Source: an uncultured Flavobacteriales bacterium
GTDB lineage: Bacteria > Bacteroidota > Bacteroidia > Flavobacteriales_D > Sanyastnellaceae
Direction: 5' to 3'
Length of the DNA stretch: 49,033 bases
Assembly (NCBI GenBank): GCA_943787435.1
Contig: CALSMK010000027.1
Span: forward strand, 1 to 49,033
A program made the position numbers and the translations under genes. This document shows, one piece after another, positions 29,645 to 38,764 of the stretch. Each line of letters begins with the position of its first letter. Positions within the stretch are counted from its first letter, which is position 1. The notes under the pieces were generated by a model. That model saw only the letters and a list, made by a program, of their open reading frames with translations. It was not told the origin of the DNA and did no database searches.

Positions 29645-29652
29645 CGAAAATA
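29645..29652 (-). promoter_or_regulatory. Possible -7 box for the DUF2723-purN-marC-rnhA operon
   Basis: TATTTTCG on the minus strand matches TAnnTTTG with one change (C for T). The start point would be near 29638, giving a leader of about 58 bases before the ATG at 29580. No TTG is seen at -33 spacing, and the box lies just past the stop of the upstream T9SS cargo gene. Confidence 0.35.
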
Positions 29653-29660
29653 AGCCCTCC

Positions 29661-32507
29661 TTAGCGGGCGACCACCACCCTGCGGTGCGCGGTGTAATTG
29701 CCGCTTTGCACGTGAAGCAGATATCCGCCCGGCTCCAGTCCTTGCAAGGGCAAAGCCCACAAGTGCATGGCAGAGGTCCCCTTGCGCACAATGCGCCCCA
29801 AACCGTCGGCCAACACCCACTGGGCACGACCATCGAAAGACTCCGAATTCATCACCACTGAGGCCATGGCCTCAGCAGGGTTGGGGTAGACCAAAAGACC
29901 CGCCATTTGGGACAAAACCAGCCCATCTACAGAGGATTCACAATCGGTCAAAACGCCAAATTCAACTTCAAAAACCCCGTCAATCAGAGAGAGGTCCACT
30001 TGAACTTCATCCTCTTCTCCCAGACTCAGATTCAGCGTCATCCCCGGCAAACCCTCAAAGTCAGGAGAACCGGAAAAAGACATGGACATGGTGTAGCATC
30101 CGGCAGGCAAACACAACACCACGCCCTCCAAACCTCCTTCCTCTGGGTCCAGAGATATGCCGCCCGTCCAATCCAAGCCTTCTCCCGCCAAGTTCCAGGC
30201 CCACTCCACATCCTCAAGCACCCCCAACACAGCCTCTCCTTCAATGAAGACCTCCACATTTTCACAAGATTCGTCGGGTCCATTTGCGAGGTCAATGCAA
30301 GCACTGATCAATTCGCCACAGTCTTCAAACACCGCAGAAACACATGCCGACTCAGTCAATGCGCCTTCCACAAGCGTGTAGTTTACCGTGTCGCCGTTGA
30401 GCACAGTTCCGTCCGAAAACGCCCAGAAAAAATCGACCTCCTCTGTCGACTCTGTTACCGCAATCAACGTCCAACTTCCATCGGCTTCCTCCACCGCCTC
30501 GATCTCCAATTCACACTCCACATCGGGGTCGCAATCGACGTCACCGACACTGAATGAAATGACCTGCGCCCCATTCTCATCCACCTCAGGCTCCACTGGA
30601 TCAAACGACCCAGCGATTTCAACGTTAACAGCCGCATCGCTGCTGTCCGTTGCCATCAAGCTCACATCGTAACACCCCTGGGGCAAGCACATGGCCAATT
30701 CCAACGTAGGCTGACCTCCTGCAGGCAACAGCAAAAGGTCCTGTTGTTGCCAATCTTCCCCCGTGACTTCCCACCAGAAATAACCCGAAACTTCATTGCT
30801 GGGGGTGACTTCAAAGAAGTACGGCTCACAGGACGCATCGCACCCTTCGATTTCGACTTCCATGCACCATGTGGTTCCCTCAGGACAACCCGGGCTGAAC
30901 AGCGTAGCGCACACCTCATAGGTACCGGGTTCGGCATGCTGGTGCTCCGTCCACAAGTATGCGCTTGTGAAGACCATGCCATCGCCGAAATCCCACTGAA
31001 TCGTGTAGCCGTCCGGTTGCATGACCTCCAGCAAGTACGACCCAACACAAGGCTCATCTTCGTCCTGAACGAGATGGATCAGTTCCCCCTCATCCAATTC
31101 CAAACAGCTCCCACAATCCTCGACTTCAACCTCCACGCACAGCAAAGTCGAGTCCGGACAAGTGGGGCTCACGTAGGTGGCACAAGTCTCGTAAACGCCA
31201 TCTCCAGGAAACGTATGCCAAGAGAAGTGGCCTTCTCCCGTGGTACCGTCACCGAAGTCCCACTGCACACTTTCTCCCTCGGTGAATTCGCACACGCTGA
31301 CAATGAATTCGCAACCCGCTCCACTGACCCAAACTTCTTGCGGGCAATCGGACTCATACCCTTCGCTTCCCGTGCAGACCACAACCCCATCAGGGCAATC
31401 CTCCGTGACGTACTGAACACACACCTGCCACGGCGCGTCTGCCGTGCCTTCAGGCAGGGTCAGCGCCGCTCCTCCTTCCATGAACACCTCTCCATTTAGG
31501 CTGTAAACCAACTCTGCGTTTTCTGGATAACCCACAGGAATCACCATGATGACCTCGCCCTCTTGGGCGGTTTGAACCTCCAGCTCCAAGCCACAATCCG
31601 GCTCAGTGCACCCCTCTACATCTACTGTGGTTGTCAAAGTCACCCCTTCTGGACACAGCTCCGAGGCGTAGGTCACAGTCACCGGGTATGTGCCGTCGGC
31701 ACCAAAGACGTGTTCGGCATAATGACCCCCTTCAACCACCTCATCTGCAAACGTCCAAGTGGCTTCCTGATTCAGCTGAAACTGGCCCGCTTCAAAGCCC
31801 CAAACGCAAGGAGCACTCAGTTGCACAGAGGCAATCTCCTCTGGACATTCATTGGCCACCAACTCATCGCACTCTCCATACAAGGGCAGGGCCACAATTT
31901 GTGCCAGCGCACCCAAACCGCCAGGCAGCACCTGCAGGTGCAACACGCCATCCAAGTCTCCATCTGTGGTCAATTGGGCCACCAAAACCCGGCCATTCTC
32001 ATCGGGATGTCCATTGGTGTTGGTGGGCACAACAAACCATGCGCTTCCGATCAAATCATCAATCACAAAGCCCGAACCATTCTCAAATTCTGTGGCAAAA
32101 GGGGATCCGCTGCTCATGACCACCTGAGGACAATCCTCACCTTCTGCACCATTCGGTGGCCCGTCTATTCCAATGGTCAACCAACTGTCATAAGGGAGCT
32201 CGGGAAACAGGTCAAACAAGAGCGGGTTGTTGGCACAAGGAAACTGTCCTCCTTCATTCGACTGGTACCAAGACGTACTCGTTAAGAGGGCCGTCGGGTG
32301 TTCGATGTCTCCAAAAACGGTGGTCACCACATCGTCTGGACCCGGCAGGGTCACGTAAAGCCTGTAAGTGGTCATCCCTTCCAATGGCCCCTCGTTGTGA
32401 ACGGCCACCACTTCAATGTCCAGACAGACACTGCCATTCACCAATTCAGGTTGGGCTACAGCACAAAGCGGCAGAAAAAAAAGAAGGAAAAAAGGGAAGG
32501 AACGCAT
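29661..32507 (-). CDS. Secreted Cys-rich multi-PKD protein with T9SS type A sorting domain
   Basis: A 948-residue, very acidic exported protein. It starts with a signal peptide (MRSFPFFLLFFLPLCAVAQ), has an N-terminal domain resembling a beta sandwich, then PKD-like modules with WDFGDG cores (ESVQWDFGDGTTGEGHFSW, YTIQWDFGDGMVFTSAY). Each is followed by a cysteine-rich strand pair of the type CATxxSPxCPxGTxxCxEVEVEGC. The last roughly 75 residues form the T9SS sorting domain, beginning LLVYPNPAEAMASVV and ending HRRVVVAR. It is expected to cross the outer membrane by T9SS and stay on the cell surface or be released. No enzymatic motif is visible, so adhesion or matrix function is only a guess. 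Confidence 0.85.
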   Translation of the reverse strand: MRSFPFFLLFFLPLCAVAQPELVNGSVCLDIEVVAVHNEGPLEGMTTYRLYVTLPGPDDVVTTVFGDIEHPTALLTSTSWYQSNEGGQFPCANNPLLFDLFPELPYDSWLTIGIDGPPNGAEGEDCPQVVMSSGSPFATEFENGSGFVIDDLIGSAWFVVPTNTNGHPDENGRVLVAQLTTDGDLDGVLHLQVLPGGLGALAQIVALPLYGECDELVANECPEEIASVQLSAPCVWGFEAGQFQLNQEATWTFADEVVEGGHYAEHVFGADGTYPVTVTYASELCPEGVTLTTTVDVEGCTEPDCGLELEVQTAQEGEVIMVIPVGYPENAELVYSLNGEVFMEGGAALTLPEGTADAPWQVCVQYVTEDCPDGVVVCTGSEGYESDCPQEVWVSGAGCEFIVSVCEFTEGESVQWDFGDGTTGEGHFSWHTFPGDGVYETCATYVSPTCPDSTLLCVEVEVEDCGSCLELDEGELIHLVQDEDEPCVGSYLLEVMQPDGYTIQWDFGDGMVFTSAYLWTEHQHAEPGTYEVCATLFSPGCPEGTTWCMEVEIEGCDASCEPYFFEVTPSNEVSGYFWWEVTGEDWQQQDLLLLPAGGQPTLELAMCLPQGCYDVSLMATDSSDAAVNVEIAGSFDPVEPEVDENGAQVISFSVGDVDCDPDVECELEIEAVEEADGSWTLIAVTESTEEVDFFWAFSDGTVLNGDTVNYTLVEGALTESACVSAVFEDCGELISACIDLANGPDESCENVEVFIEGEAVLGVLEDVEWAWNLAGEGLDWTGGISLDPEEGGLEGVVLCLPAGCYTMSMSFSGSPDFEGLPGMTLNLSLGEEDEVQVDLSLIDGVFEVEFGVLTDCESSVDGLVLSQMAGLLVYPNPAEAMASVVMNSESFDGRAQWVLADGLGRIVRKGTSAMHLWALPLQGLEPGGYLLHVQSGNYTAHRRVVVAR

Positions 32508-32561
32508 GTGTGCGGGGGGTGTGAATGTAAAACGTCAAGGAATGACCGGGGGTTGCTCGAC

Positions 32562-33101
32562 TCAGTCTTGATCCACGAAACGTGGATCTGTGGGCAGCAC
32601 ATCTCCACAAGATGTGCAAGTGCGTTTGGCTTCATCGCCATAGAACTCACGGAAACGAGGCAAGAAATCTTGCTCAATGTTGCGGAGCTCGAAGTAGGTT
32701 TCATGGAGCTTGTGGTTGCATCCGTCACAAAACCACAACAGGCCATCCTTCATGTCAGACCCGGCCCTTTTGCGCTCAATCACCAAACCCAAAGAACCTG
32801 CTTCCCTCATGGGGCTGTGGGGAACCTTGGCGGGGTGCAAATACATGTCGCCAGGGCCCAACTTCATGTCCACGGCTTGTCCATCCTCTTGGATCCGGAC
32901 TGTGATGTGGCCCTCCAACTGATAGAAAAGCTCTTCAGTTTCGTTGTAGTGATAGTCCTTGCGCGCATTGGGACCCGCCACAATCATGACGATGTAGTCC
33001 CCACTGTCCACGTACAAATTCTTATTGCCCACTGGAGGTTTGAGCAAGTCGCGGTGCTCTTCGATCCAGGCATTCAAGTTGAAGGGTTTGGAGATGGCCA
33101 T
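32562..33101 (-). CDS. nbaC: 3-hydroxyanthranilate 3,4-dioxygenase
   Basis: Fe(II) cupin dioxygenase that opens 3-hydroxyanthranilate to the precursor of quinolinate in the kynurenine pathway. The 179 residues align by position with the well-studied Cupriavidus enzyme: iron ligands H51, E57 and H95, substrate-binding R47 and R99, and a C-terminal rubredoxin-like site with C125, C128, C162 and C165. Every key residue is present. It is the last gene of a five-gene operon, 9 bases after the EamA transporter. Kynureninase, which makes its substrate, is coded about 13 kb away (45989-47292). Also called HAAO. Confidence 0.95.
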   Translation of the reverse strand: MAISKPFNLNAWIEEHRDLLKPPVGNKNLYVDSGDYIVMIVAGPNARKDYHYNETEELFYQLEGHITVRIQEDGQAVDMKLGPGDMYLHPAKVPHSPMREAGSLGLVIERKRAGSDMKDGLLWFCDGCNHKLHETYFELRNIEQDFLPRFREFYGDEAKRTCTSCGDVLPTDPRFVDQD

Positions 33102-33110
33102 GGGATGAAA

Positions 33111-34025
33111 TTAACCCTTCCCCACTTGCGTCCGGACCGGTCTGCCCACCAGATATACCCCAACGAATATGAGTCCACCAAAAACCAGCAATGGCCAACC
33201 CGCATCCACCATGTAATCGGTGCCTCCATAATGGGCCTGTGCCAAGCTGAGCACCGTGGCCAATAGCGGCTGCAGATAGATGTACACGCTGACCACAGTG
33301 GGCTGCAGGTGTTGCAGCGCAAAGATGTTGAGCAAATAGACCAAAAAGGTGGTGGCCAAAACCACATAGGCCACTCCAGCCCACTGCTCAGGGCCAAAGG
33401 CGGACCAATCGATGTCCATCGCCTGTCCCCAGCCAATGGGCGTGGTGAACAACCAACCGAAGAAAAACACCCAAGTGACCACAGTCAAAGGGCGGTATTT
33501 GGCCATCAAAGGCTTCACTCCCACCAAATAAAAAGCGTAGCTGGTGGCGTTGATCAGGATCATCAAGTCCCCTTGCCATGAGGCGTGAATCCGCTTTCCC
33601 GAACTGCTCCAGACAAGAATGGCCGCTGCACCAATGCCACCCAAAATCACGCCAATGAGCCTTCGCCGAACGATGGGCTGGCCCAACATCACTGCACTGG
33701 CGATGAGCACCAATACAGGGTTCACCGTCATGATCAAACTGGCATTCACCGGGCTGGTGACATTCAGTCCATTGAAAAAAAGCAACATGTTAATCCCCAC
33801 ACCTGTGAGGCCGCAAAACGCCATCCTCGGCAGGTCCTTCCGGTCGACCTTCTCGGGGCGCGCAAAAAGCAAAAGCCCAAACAAGAACAAGGCCCCCGTC
33901 ACCCGCAAAACAATGAAGCCGCTGGGCCCCACCAAGTCAGGCATGAGGCCTTTGGCCACGAGGTAATTCCCCCCGTAAATCAGCGCCACAATCAGCAGGG
34001 CGAGGTGTGCCAGAAGCCGTTTCAA
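33111..34025 (-). CDS. EamA/DMT-family transporter
   Basis: A 304-residue inner-membrane protein with about ten helices arranged as two five-helix EamA repeats. Family marks are LIYGGNYLVAKGLMPDL near the N-terminus, FLFGLLLFARPEKVDRKDL, and the end of repeat one NPVLVLIASAVMLG. DMT proteins usually export amino acids or other small metabolites. Substrate cannot be told; its place directly before 3-hydroxyanthranilate dioxygenase allows a link with kynurenine metabolites, but this is only suggestion. It starts 10 bases after the ArsC-like gene. Confidence 0.88.
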   Translation of the reverse strand: MKRLLAHLALLIVALIYGGNYLVAKGLMPDLVGPSGFIVLRVTGALFLFGLLLFARPEKVDRKDLPRMAFCGLTGVGINMLLFFNGLNVTSPVNASLIMTVNPVLVLIASAVMLGQPIVRRRLIGVILGGIGAAAILVWSSSGKRIHASWQGDLMILINATSYAFYLVGVKPLMAKYRPLTVVTWVFFFGWLFTTPIGWGQAMDIDWSAFGPEQWAGVAYVVLATTFLVYLLNIFALQHLQPTVVSVYIYLQPLLATVLSLAQAHYGGTDYMVDAGWPLLVFGGLIFVGVYLVGRPVRTQVGKG

Positions 34026-34035
34026 TGGTCTTGAA

Positions 34036-34395
34036 TCAGCCTTTCAAAGCCGCTCGAGCCGCTTCAACAGAAGCTTTGGCAGACCCGGCATATGCTCCTG
34101 AGTCTGTCAGCAAAACTGGACGCTTCAGGAAGGTGTACTCTTCCAAAATCAACCGGCGATAGTCGGCTTCACCCAGGTCTTGATCGGCCAGCCCCATGGA
34201 CCGGAACTTCATGGCGCGGCGACTGAACAAGGCTTCATAACTCCCAGCATGGGCCTTCATGGCATCCAACTGTTCCGCAGTGATGCCTTCAGATTTGATG
34301 TCACACAACACAGCTCCATGATCGGCCGGAGCCAAATCGGCTTCAATTCTTTGGCAGGTCTTGCAAGTGGGGAGGGTAAAGAAGGTGGAAGGCAT
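34036..34395 (-). CDS. ArsC/Spx-family thioredoxin-fold protein
   Basis: A 119-residue protein with a thioredoxin-like fold. The N-terminal FFTLPTCKTCQRIEADL (5-21) carries a CxxC-type pair (C11, C14) at the place of the ArsC catalytic cysteine; later blocks SYEALFSRRAMKFRSMGL and LILEEYTFLKRPVLL fit the arsenate reductase-like family. True arsenate reductases and Spx regulators are hard to separate here, and there is no ars gene nearby. It sits between uridine kinase (3-base gap) and the EamA gene. Confidence 0.8.
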   Translation of the reverse strand: MPSTFFTLPTCKTCQRIEADLAPADHGAVLCDIKSEGITAEQLDAMKAHAGSYEALFSRRAMKFRSMGLADQDLGEADYRRLILEEYTFLKRPVLLTDSGAYAGSAKASVEAARAALKG

Positions 34396-34398
34396 GGT

Positions 34399-35025
34399 TT
34401 AGGAAGAAAGAAGTTGATCAATGGCCGAAAAGGTCTCACTCAAATCTGGCTCGGCTTGCTCGTTGTTATTGACGACAACATTGGCAAGATGGGCCACGGG
34501 ATCGAGGTATTTCAAGTCCCCGGGCCTGACATGGTGGTCCCACTGGTATCGGATGATGTCTGGAGGCACACTCCGTTCCACTTGGTCCCTGGCCAAACGC
34601 CGTTCAAAGCGGGTCTCGGGTGTGGCGTGAATGAGCACAGTTAAGTCCAATCTGTTCCTCACTCCCTCATCACACAGCAAAAACAGCCCATCCAAAAACA
34701 CCACAGGACAGGCGGGGATCAGCAGGGTCTCTGGTAAAACACCGGGCTGATTGAAGGTGTAACTTTGGATGCGCAAGTCTTGTCCCGAACTCAAGACATC
34801 GAGGTCCCTGGACAGCCGCTCCAAATCGAGGGCACCTGGGACGTCGAAATTGGGCTCGCCTTCGCCATCTGTGGGGACTTCCCCAAGGGGGCGATAGTAA
34901 TCGTCCATGCGAAGCACAGCGGCTCGGTCGCCGTAGTGGCCCAACAAGCGGCTCACCACAGTTCCTTTCCCGGAGGCACTTCCTCCGACAACGCCCACCA
35001 AACAGCTTCCTTTTCTATTGGCCAT
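34399..35025 (-). CDS. udk: Uridine kinase
   Basis: Phosphorylates uridine and cytidine in pyrimidine salvage. The 208 residues include the P-loop GVVGGSASGKGT (11-22), the substrate segment LRMDDYYRP, PNFDVPGALDLERL, the VVFLDGLFLL block (usually VIVEGIL), and the Arg-rich lid RFERRLARDQVERS. The start lies within the last 11 bases of the GH3-type gene, implying coupled translation. A closely related P-loop kinase for another small molecule is the main alternative. Confidence 0.88.
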   Translation of the reverse strand: MANRKGSCLVGVVGGSASGKGTVVSRLLGHYGDRAAVLRMDDYYRPLGEVPTDGEGEPNFDVPGALDLERLSRDLDVLSSGQDLRIQSYTFNQPGVLPETLLIPACPVVFLDGLFLLCDEGVRNRLDLTVLIHATPETRFERRLARDQVERSVPPDIIRYQWDHHVRPGDLKYLDPVAHLANVVVNNNEQAEPDLSETFSAIDQLLSS

Positions 35026-36553
35026 GGTCCGTCAATTGATTGGCCATGGTTCGGTCATTGGCCAAACGCGGCACTTTGTTTTGTCCCCCCAATTTTCCCC
35101 GCTTGCTCATGGCCTGGAGAAAGGCCCCCGGCGGCAAAACCGTCATCACTGCAGGACGAAGAACTGCACCCGAAATCAAATCCCGGTAATAGGGGTTTCG
35201 CTCCTGCAATGCCACATCCAGTGCCCCTGTAAACCGATCTAAATCCCGGGGCTTCTCCGCAAATTCCACCAACCATTCATGGTAGGGCAGTCCATCGCTC
35301 GGGGACACTTGAGGCGCCACATGAAATTCCACCACCTGCCCCCCCCATTGCTCTGCTGCCGAAGCCATGGCCCCTTCTACCTCTTCCGCAATGACGTGCT
35401 CACCAAAGGCACTGGTGAAGTGCTTGACCCTGCCCGTCACCAAGATTCGCGCCGGCGCCAAGGAGACAAAGCGCACCGTGTCTCCCAAATCGTAGGCCCA
35501 CAACCCGGCATTGGATGTCACCACGACCGCATAGTTGACCCCCAATTCCACCTCGCCAAGCCCCAATCGACGGGCATTGTCCTGACCGTATTCACCGACG
35601 GGGATGAATTCGAAATACATCCCGTCCTGGGCATTCACCAGCAACCCGTCTTCGGACCCTCCATCCTGGTATGCAATGAACCCTTCGCTGGCTGGATAAA
35701 GTTCCACACGGGGCACATCCCCTCCAATGAGCTCTTTGAAGCGCTCTGCATAAGGGCCATAGGCGACCCCCCCAAAAACAAACAGAGAGAAATTAGGGAA
35801 CACCTCCAAGACATTGTTGGCCCCCGTGTGCTCGAGCAATCGCTCGAAATACATCTGAACCCATGATGGAATTCCGCTGATCAGCCTCAGGTCTTCATCC
35901 GCCGTTTCGCGCACAATGGCATCGACCTTTGTCTCCCAATCTTCAATCGAATTGGTCTCCCAAGAGGGCAAGCGATTGCGCTGCAAATACTGAGGGATGT
36001 GATGGGCCACAATGCCGCTCAACCTGCCCAGTGGCACCCCACCTGAGGTTTCGGTCAGGGTTGGACTGCCTTGCAAAAAAATCATCTTCCCCCCTACAAA
36101 TTCCGCTGCGCCTGTCCTGGCCACATGATGAAGAAGAGCACGCCGTGCCGAGCCAATGTGATTGGACAAACTGTCCTCGGTCAACGGGATGTATTTGGCT
36201 CCTGAGGTGGTCCCAGAGGTCTTGCAGAAATACTTGGGCAATCCCGGCCAAAGAACATCGGGTTCGCCAGCCACCACACGATCCACGTAAGGCCTCAGAC
36301 CTTCGTAATCCCGAACAGGAACGGCTTCCCGAAAGGCCTGAGCCTGTTGCCCTGGATCCTGAATGGCCGCCACAGATGCGAGCCCATGGTCCTGTCCAAA
36401 CACCGTGTCCATAGCTGATTGAAGCAAAGAAGCCAAAACTCTGGCCTGCGCCCGAGCAGGGTCAGCACTGCGGTCCCAATCGTCCTTCTGGACGCGCAGT
36501 GCCAATGGCTTTGCGATCCATCCTTTCCATCCGCCATGGGTTGACTTCGGCAT
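35015..36553 (-). CDS. GH3-family acyl-acid amido synthetase (adenylate-forming)
   Basis: A 512-residue member of the GH3 family, named for plant enzymes that join amino acids to jasmonate or auxin by way of an acyl adenylate. The ATP-binding motif TSGTTSGAKYIPLT (112-125) is clear, followed by LISGIPSWVQMYFERLL, YPASEGFIAYQ (second nucleotide motif), DLGDTVRFVS and the C-terminal hinge RVKHFTSAFGEHVIAEEV. Bacterial GH3 proteins are widespread in Bacteroidota but mostly without a known substrate. It is the first gene of the GH3-udk-ArsC-EamA-HAAO operon. Confidence 0.9.
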   Translation of the reverse strand: MPKSTHGGWKGWIAKPLALRVQKDDWDRSADPARAQARVLASLLQSAMDTVFGQDHGLASVAAIQDPGQQAQAFREAVPVRDYEGLRPYVDRVVAGEPDVLWPGLPKYFCKTSGTTSGAKYIPLTEDSLSNHIGSARRALLHHVARTGAAEFVGGKMIFLQGSPTLTETSGGVPLGRLSGIVAHHIPQYLQRNRLPSWETNSIEDWETKVDAIVRETADEDLRLISGIPSWVQMYFERLLEHTGANNVLEVFPNFSLFVFGGVAYGPYAERFKELIGGDVPRVELYPASEGFIAYQDGGSEDGLLVNAQDGMYFEFIPVGEYGQDNARRLGLGEVELGVNYAVVVTSNAGLWAYDLGDTVRFVSLAPARILVTGRVKHFTSAFGEHVIAEEVEGAMASAAEQWGGQVVEFHVAPQVSPSDGLPYHEWLVEFAEKPRDLDRFTGALDVALQERNPYYRDLISGAVLRPAVMTVLPPGAFLQAMSKRGKLGGQNKVPRLANDRTMANQLTDHGQ

Positions 36554-36568
36554 GGCCCGAAAGATAAC

Positions 36569-36595
36569 GGCCCGCCCCCATGAAGGGAGCGGGCC
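36569..36595 (-). terminator. Predicted intrinsic terminator after the 36620-38653 cargo gene
   Basis: On the minus strand GGCCCGC-TCCC pairs with GGG-GCGGGCC around a short TTCAT loop, about ten pairs with one bulge, followed by GTTATCTTTC. It lies 25 bases after the stop of the T9SS cargo gene and just before the GH3 gene start. Confidence 0.6.
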
Positions 36596-36619
36596 GCCAG
36601 TGCATTTGCACGAAAAGAA

Positions 36620-38653
36620 TCAATGCTGGACGCGCATCTTCTTGGTCACGCGGGCATCCCCCGTCAACAAGGAGTATGTGTACATGCCGTCAGACAAGGC
36701 CGAAGCATCATATACGACGGTGTGCTCACCCGCTGGACGAGACCCCAGATCCAAAACATCGACCAATCGGCCCTGAAGGTCACGCAACTCAATCATGAAG
36801 TCTCCTCCCCAATCTGAGGTGAACGCAAACCGGGTCTCACCCGCTGTTGGGTTGGGGTAGTTCCCCTGAAGGTGAACACCATTGTATGCGCCAATCACGT
36901 CCACACTCACCACAGGGCAAGTGATCAGTCGGACCGCTGGTGTAGCTGTTTGGGCCGTAAACCAGACGAACTCGCCACTTCCAGCTTGCTGATAAATGAT
37001 GGTGCTGTTGTCGGTGTCGGAGTTGCCGTTGCCCAAGACCGTCAATTCCAGGTCTTCGTAATCAAATTCAGTGATGACCGCTCCGGCATAAAAACCAGGT
37101 GACGCCAGGCCCTCCACAGAAACCTCGATTTCGTCTTCAAAAGCGAGGGGGTAGTACACTGGATTCGCAGCCGTTCCCGCCCAGTTTGCGTCTGAAGTGA
37201 ATTCGGCAAACTCATAAGGAGCATCCCCCAACGACAATTCTGGATCTTGGTCCATCCAACGGATTTCAAAGTCTACACCCGTCGAAGTGCTGGGGCCAAA
37301 AGCCACCGCCAATCCATAAACTGTGGTCCCTTCATTGTGGAAAGTGTAACGGTTACCGTAACCTGTGGGCTCAAAGAAGTCATTCTCGTCATCGAAACGG
37401 GGCCCGAGTTCCACGTCCAATTCTGCAGGGTTGTCATGGCCAAACTCACATTCGGTGTACTCCATCTCCATGGTCAAGCTGCCTGCATCCGCAACACTGT
37501 CGCTGCTCATCGTCGCACGCAAGGTGTATAGCCCTTCTGCCTCTGGCTCCCACCCTGTGGCGATGTACAACGTGTCCTGCGGATTGGCTGGGCAATTGTC
37601 GTTGTTGGCAAAAGACGGTGCCGTGAATGGCTCGGTGACGGTGGTGCTCAACACCTCTCCGGTATCATCCAAAACGTCCACTGTGATCACACAGTTTTCT
37701 TGGTTGAGAAAGCCACTGTTCCGGTAAAGGACACCCGCGAGAACACCTCCATCTGCCTCTGGAATGGCCTGTGCCATCGGTGTAACCCGGTATTCGAACA
37801 AAAGGAAAACGTCCCCATTGGTTAGCTGCACCAATTCAAGCTCATTCGCAACAGGGTTGGCTTCGATGCGAATGTCGTCGATGCCCCAGTAGTAGTGGGT
37901 GTAGTCGGATGCATTTGGTCCAGATTGCTTATAGGCAAAACGCACGTCAACCGCAGACTCGCCAGCGGCAATGCAACTGATGTCCAATCCTGTAATCAGA
38001 GGGTTGGCACTGGCCACGTTGGCCGAAGGAATAAAGGAGCCTCCGGCTTCAAATGAAGTCCAATTCTCGCCACCATCCACACTCACCTCTACAAACAAGG
38101 GCATGAATGAGAAGCAACAGTAACGGAAGTATTGGTCCCATGTGATCACAACACTCTCCAATCCAGACAAATCCAAGGTGGGCAAATTCAAGAATCCCCC
38201 AACATCTTCAACGCCACTGGCCACCGGAGTGTTGTAGTAATCGCAGTCAAAAATCATCCAGCCATTGGCCGCTGACTCACTGTTCAGGCCACCAATGTTG
38301 GTGCTGAACTCACCGGCTGGAGGCTGGACACCTGAAGCTGTGCCATCTTGGTAAATGCCATCGCCTTCTGCCTGAACGTACTGCCAAATGGTCGTTTCAG
38401 GGCTGGTGTCTTCAACGGTCATGGGGCCGACGCCATTGTTTCCAGCGAAACCATTCGCGAAGTCTTCAAAGAAGACCACCGTCGAACCACCGCCACGGAG
38501 GGAGGAGGCCTCAGCACGAGAAACCTCCTGCATTCCGAGGAGACGACTGGCCTCAACTTCATGGGAAGTGGCTGTTCTTGGAGTGTGCGCGACCTGTTGG
38601 GCCGAGACTTGAAGTGCCAGCACACAGGCGGCAAGGGTGAAAATGTTCTTCAT
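36620..38653 (-). CDS. Secreted T9SS cargo protein with jelly-roll domain
   Basis: A 677-residue exported protein: signal peptide MKNIFTLAACVLALQVSAQ, a beta jelly-roll region of the choice-of-anchor/MAM-like type (FFEDFANGFAGNNG, DYTHYYWGIDDIRIEA), further beta-rich domains, then a C-terminal T9SS type A sorting domain beginning LQGNYPNPTAGETRFAFTS and ending VTKKMRVQH. It is acidic and has no visible enzyme motif. The neighbouring gene at 38765-40708 is a paralogue with the same plan (see findings). It has its own predicted promoter and terminator, so it is probably a single-gene transcript. Surface or extracellular location is inferred from the sorting domain. Confidence 0.85.
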   Translation of the reverse strand: MKNIFTLAACVLALQVSAQQVAHTPRTATSHEVEASRLLGMQEVSRAEASSLRGGGSTVVFFEDFANGFAGNNGVGPMTVEDTSPETTIWQYVQAEGDGIYQDGTASGVQPPAGEFSTNIGGLNSESAANGWMIFDCDYYNTPVASGVEDVGGFLNLPTLDLSGLESVVITWDQYFRYCCFSFMPLFVEVSVDGGENWTSFEAGGSFIPSANVASANPLITGLDISCIAAGESAVDVRFAYKQSGPNASDYTHYYWGIDDIRIEANPVANELELVQLTNGDVFLLFEYRVTPMAQAIPEADGGVLAGVLYRNSGFLNQENCVITVDVLDDTGEVLSTTVTEPFTAPSFANNDNCPANPQDTLYIATGWEPEAEGLYTLRATMSSDSVADAGSLTMEMEYTECEFGHDNPAELDVELGPRFDDENDFFEPTGYGNRYTFHNEGTTVYGLAVAFGPSTSTGVDFEIRWMDQDPELSLGDAPYEFAEFTSDANWAGTAANPVYYPLAFEDEIEVSVEGLASPGFYAGAVITEFDYEDLELTVLGNGNSDTDNSTIIYQQAGSGEFVWFTAQTATPAVRLITCPVVSVDVIGAYNGVHLQGNYPNPTAGETRFAFTSDWGGDFMIELRDLQGRLVDVLDLGSRPAGEHTVVYDASALSDGMYTYSLLTGDARVTKKMRVQH

Positions 38654-38664
38654 CGTAGTGGGCG

Positions 38665-38694
38665 CAAATTAAGACGACTCATCCACTCCCTCAA
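38665..38694 (-). promoter_or_regulatory. Predicted promoter of the 36620-38653 cargo gene
   Basis: On the minus strand TTAATTTG (38665-38672) is one base from TAnnTTTG, and a TTG (38692-38694) sits 19 bases upstream, inside the normal spacing. The start point would fall near 38658, a few bases before the ATG at 38653. Confidence 0.45.
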
Positions 38695-38716
38695 CACATG
38701 ACGAACGGACAACAAA

Positions 38717-38740
38717 AAAGGGGGCCCGAAGGCCCCCTTT
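38717..38740 (-). terminator. Intrinsic terminator after the 38765-40708 cargo gene
   Basis: A perfect ten-pair stem AAAGGGGGCC / GGCCCCCTTT closed by a TTCG tetraloop on the minus strand, followed by TTTGTTG. It lies 24 bases after the gene's stop. This is the clearest terminator of the window. Confidence 0.9.
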
Positions 38741-38764
38741 GATGTTTCATTGAACGTGATCGAA

